64,000 bases of DNA from an uncultured Helicobacter sp. (GTDB lineage Bacteria; Campylobacterota; Campylobacteria; Campylobacterales; Helicobacteraceae). The DNA is taken from assembly GCF_937893305.1 (NCBI RefSeq), contig NZ_CALBGN010000020.1, positions 65,608 to 129,607 of the forward strand, read 5' to 3'. The position numbers were made by a program, and so were the translations under genes. Shown one piece after another: positions 61,986 through 64,000 of the stretch (positions within the stretch are counted from its first letter, which is position 1; every line of letters starts with the position of its first letter). Under the pieces are notes generated by a model that was not told the DNA's origin, ran no database searches, and saw only the letters and a list, made by a program, of their open reading frames with translations.

Positions 61986-62582
61986 TTATAGTTTATCAGC
62001 ATTTTGTGCTAGATATTCTGCAACACCTTCTGTTGTTGCTTTCATGCCTTTATCACCTTTATTCCAACCAGCAGGACATACTTCTCCGTGCTCTTCAAAA
62101 AATGTTAAAGCATCACACATTCTTAACATTTCGTCCATATTTCTACCAAGTGGCAAATCGTTAATCACTGCGTGGCGAATGATTTGATTTTTGTCAATCA
62201 AAAATGAACCTCTAAGTGCAACAGACTCATCAAATAGCACATCATAATCTCTCGAAATTTGTTTATTTAAATCTGCAACCATAGGGAATTGCACATTTCC
62301 GATTCCACCTTGATTTACAGGAGTGTTTTTCCAAGCAAAATGCACAACATCAGAGTCAATAGACACACCAATTACATTAAATCCTTTTGCTTCAAAGTCT
62401 TTCACTCTATGATCCATTGCAATAATTTCTGATGGACAAACAAAAGTAAAATCCAAAGGCCAGAAAAACAAAACTGCACCATTTTTGCCAAGATTTTTTG
62501 AAAGTTCAAAATCTTTTACAATTTGATTATTTGCTAAAACAGCAGACGCTTTAAAATCAGGAGCTTTTTTTGTAACTAACAT
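61986..62582 (-). CDS. ahpC: Alkyl hydroperoxide reductase/2-Cys peroxiredoxin AhpC (TsaA)
   Basis: A 198-residue typical 2-Cys peroxiredoxin removing peroxides with electrons from thioredoxin. Peroxidatic Cys in PLDFTFVCPSEIIAM (about 42-56), resolving Cys in GEVCPAGWNKGDKG (about 167-180). It is abundant in microaerophilic Helicobacter. Upstream lies a Fur/PerR-like inverted repeat. Confidence 0.96.
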   Translation of the reverse strand: MLVTKKAPDFKASAVLANNQIVKDFELSKNLGKNGAVLFFWPLDFTFVCPSEIIAMDHRVKDFEAKGFNVIGVSIDSDVVHFAWKNTPVNQGGIGNVQFPMVADLNKQISRDYDVLFDESVALRGSFLIDKNQIIRHAVINDLPLGRNMDEMLRMCDALTFFEEHGEVCPAGWNKGDKGMKATTEGVAEYLAQNADKL

Positions 62583-62610
62583 TGTTAAATCCTTAATGTA
62601 AAAATAATTT

Positions 62611-62629
62611 ATTGATAAAAAATATCAAT
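62611..62629. promoter_or_regulatory. Fur/PerR-like inverted repeat in the ahpC leader
   Basis: ATTGATA (62611-62617), five A residues, TATCAAT (62623-62629) form a 19-base palindrome, 29 bases upstream of the ahpC ATG and just downstream of a TAGAAT-like -10. The TGATA/TATCA half-sites resemble Fur-family boxes. Regulation of ahpC by PerR or Fur is known in Campylobacter. Confidence 0.5.
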
Positions 62630-62683
62630 TGCGAAATTCTAACTAACATAATATAAATGCAAAATTAAAACTTTTAAGTTTTT

Positions 62684-62694
62684 TATGTTAGAAT
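62684..62694 (+). promoter_or_regulatory. metK promoter -10 region
   Basis: TATGTTAGAAT, with the probable -10 TAGAAT at 62689-62694, lies 31 bases before the metK ATG, after a T-rich upstream stretch as in Helicobacter sigma80 promoters. Confidence 0.5.
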
Positions 62695-62725
62695 TGCAAA
62701 TTATTTCAAAATACAAGGTGAATTT

Positions 62726-63883
62726 ATGCAAAAAGAGTTTCTTTTTACTTCAGAATCCGTTACAGAAGGGCACCCCGATAAAATGGCTGACCAAATTAGT
62801 GATGCGATTTTAGACTATATTATTGAACACGACCCAAAGGCTAGAGTAGCTTGTGAAACCTTACTTTCTAATGGCTATTGCGTGATTGCTGGAGAGTTAA
62901 AAACACACGCTTATGCTCCTATGCAAGATATTGCAAGACGCGTTGTGCGTGAAATTGGCTATATTGACGCCAAATATGGCTTTGATTATAGAAGTGCTGG
63001 TGTTTTAAATGGAATCGGAGAGCAAAGCCCAGATATTAATCAAGGAGTTGATAGAGAAGATGGCGAGATAGGCGCAGGGGATCAAGGGCTTATGTTTGGC
63101 TATGCTTGCCGCGAAACTGATGTGCTAATGCCACTTCCTATTTATCTCTCTCACAGAATCACAGAAGGGCTAGCACGCGCTAGAAAGGACGGAACACTAC
63201 CTTTCTTGCGCCCTGATGGTAAATCGCAAGTTACTATTAAATACGCAAATGGTAAGCCTGTTGGCATTGATACAATCGTTGTTTCTACACAGCACAGCCC
63301 TGAGACTTCACAAGATACGCTAAGAAATGCTGTAATTGAAGAAGTGGTTAAAAAAGTGCTGCCAAAAGAATTTGCAAACGATAATATTCGCTATTTTGTG
63401 AATCCCACAGGTAAGTTTGTTATCGGCGGACCACAAGGAGACGCAGGGCTTACAGGGCGTAAAATCATCGTAGATACTTATGGTGGAAGTTGCCCACACG
63501 GCGGGGGTGCATTTAGCGGAAAAGATCCTAGCAAAGTAGATAGAAGCGGTGCTTATGCAATGCGCTATGTGGCAAAAAACCTTGTTGCAAGCGGAATTTG
63601 CGATAAAGCTACTATTCAAATCGCTTATGCAATCGGTGTTGTAGAACCTGTCTCTATTCTTGTTAATACGCACGGAACAGGCAAAGTGGAAGACTCTAAA
63701 ATTGAAGAATGTGTCAAAAAGATTTTTCGTTTAACACCGCGTGGAATCATTGAGTCTTTAGACTTATTGCGTCCGATTTATCAAAAAACAGCAAGCTATG
63801 GACACTTTGGAAGAGAGTTGCCAGAATTCACTTGGGAAAAGACTGACAAAGTAGAAGCAATTAAAGACTACTTCAATTTATAA
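62726..63883 (+). CDS. metK: S-adenosylmethionine synthetase MetK
   Basis: A 385-residue enzyme making SAM from methionine and ATP, the methyl donor for RsmE and the restriction-modification methylase in this window. Motifs: SVTEGHPDKMADQISDAILD (about 11-30), GAGDQGLMFGYA (about 113-124, ATP-binding) and GGGAFSGKDPSKVDRSGAY (about 252-270, P-loop-like). Length is normal and the start ATG has AAGGTG upstream. Confidence 0.97.
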   Translation: MQKEFLFTSESVTEGHPDKMADQISDAILDYIIEHDPKARVACETLLSNGYCVIAGELKTHAYAPMQDIARRVVREIGYIDAKYGFDYRSAGVLNGIGEQSPDINQGVDREDGEIGAGDQGLMFGYACRETDVLMPLPIYLSHRITEGLARARKDGTLPFLRPDGKSQVTIKYANGKPVGIDTIVVSTQHSPETSQDTLRNAVIEEVVKKVLPKEFANDNIRYFVNPTGKFVIGGPQGDAGLTGRKIIVDTYGGSCPHGGGAFSGKDPSKVDRSGAYAMRYVAKNLVASGICDKATIQIAYAIGVVEPVSILVNTHGTGKVEDSKIEECVKKIFRLTPRGIIESLDLLRPIYQKTASYGHFGRELPEFTWEKTDKVEAIKDYFNL

Positions 63884-63895
63884 TTTAAAGAGTAT

Positions 63896-63921
63896 TTATT
63901 TAGGCTTTAAAGCCTAAATAA
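63896..63921. terminator. Perfect palindrome between convergent metK and an outer-membrane gene
   Basis: A 26-base perfect palindrome made of TTATTTAGGCT, the centre TTAA and AGCCTAAATAA, 12 bases after the metK stop and six bases after the stop of the opposing gene. It can form an 11-pair hairpin on either strand, fitting a bidirectional terminator, although no long T-run follows. Confidence 0.65.
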
Positions 63922-63926
63922 GCAAC

Positions 63927-64000
63927 CTACCACCACCAAGCAAACTTCACAAACACACTATGAGAGTTTGCTTTGCTTGAGAGTGTAGAGATTCCATTAT
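63927..64000 (-). CDS. 3' end of a probable outer-membrane beta-barrel protein (partial)
   Basis: On the minus strand the window edge enters a frame that reads NGISTLSSKANSHSVFVKFAWWW and stops at 63927. The alternating hydrophobic pattern and aromatic C-terminus are typical of outer-membrane barrel proteins of Helicobacter and Campylobacter. Only about 24 codons are visible, so the family cannot be named. Confidence 0.5.
   Translation of the reverse strand, partial: NGISTLSSKANSHSVFVKFAWWW

Overview
The window reads as a chromosomal segment of a Helicobacter-type bacterium (Campylobacterota). It is AT-rich and tightly packed. Several gene orders match my recollection of Helicobacter and Campylobacter genomes: flgB-flgC-fliE-ftsI; lspA-glmM beside rpsT-prfA; mltD-rlpA-kdsC-lptC-lptA-engB-mreD-mrdA; gltX-yggT-slt; ndk-yceD-rpmF-plsX-fabH; coaBC-hypothetical-uppS. 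A menaquinone gene of the futalosine route (mqnA), a sigma54 flagellar promoter and homopolymeric G/C tracts inside surface-glycan genes agree with this. Intact hisB and ilvD and an argA-like gene indicate amino-acid prototrophy unlike H. pylori, so an enteric or enterohepatic Helicobacter is more likely. The species is not resolved.

Layout. 1-3750: tRNA-Gln and tRNA-fMet, rsmE, two prepilin-like proteins, and TSUP and LysE exporters. 3763-10751: an accessory region on the minus strand. It holds a frameshifted nuclease-like gene, an ilvD carrying a 144-residue foreign insertion, a two-gene restriction-modification system (nuclease-methylase fusion plus specificity subunit) whose specificity gene contains a translated repeat element, and an orphan coding relic. 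10860-15577: a four-gene cassette made of an adenylation domain fused to a DUF4910 aminopeptidase-like domain across a C10 tract, an acyl carrier protein, a Cys-rich protein and an AAC(3)-type acetyltransferase. It looks like a phase-variable route for activating an amino acid and decorating a glycan. 15661-31398: a lipid A/glycan phosphoethanolamine transferase, the flagellar rod/ftsI operon, a Na/Pi transporter, NDH-2, an M23 peptidase, grpE-dnaK, a GT9 glycosyltransferase switched off by a G8 tract, pldA and galE.

31516-42167: glmS, tRNA-Val, lspA-glmM, rpsT-prfA, tRNA-Ser, then a three-gene cluster (diiron protein with a TusA-like N-terminus, acyl-CoA-dehydrogenase-like flavoprotein, cytoplasmic PhnD-like binding protein) and an orphan VirD4/TraG-like ATPase. 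42334-55918: a long envelope operon (peptidoglycan lytic enzymes, KDO/LPS transport, EngB, PBP2) carrying hisB and an N-acetylglutamate-synthase-like gene, then coaBC, uppS, gltX, yggT and slt. 55919-64000: fatty-acid/phospholipid genes, ndk, mqnA, an HDOD protein, an MFS exporter, ahpC, metK and the 3' end of a probable outer-membrane protein.

The most interesting signals are the phase-variable adenylation/DUF4910 cassette, the domain insertion in ilvD, the diiron/flavoprotein/PhnD cluster, the OFF-state GT9 gene, and the repeat element inside hsdS. No CRISPR array, complete insertion sequence or prophage was seen.
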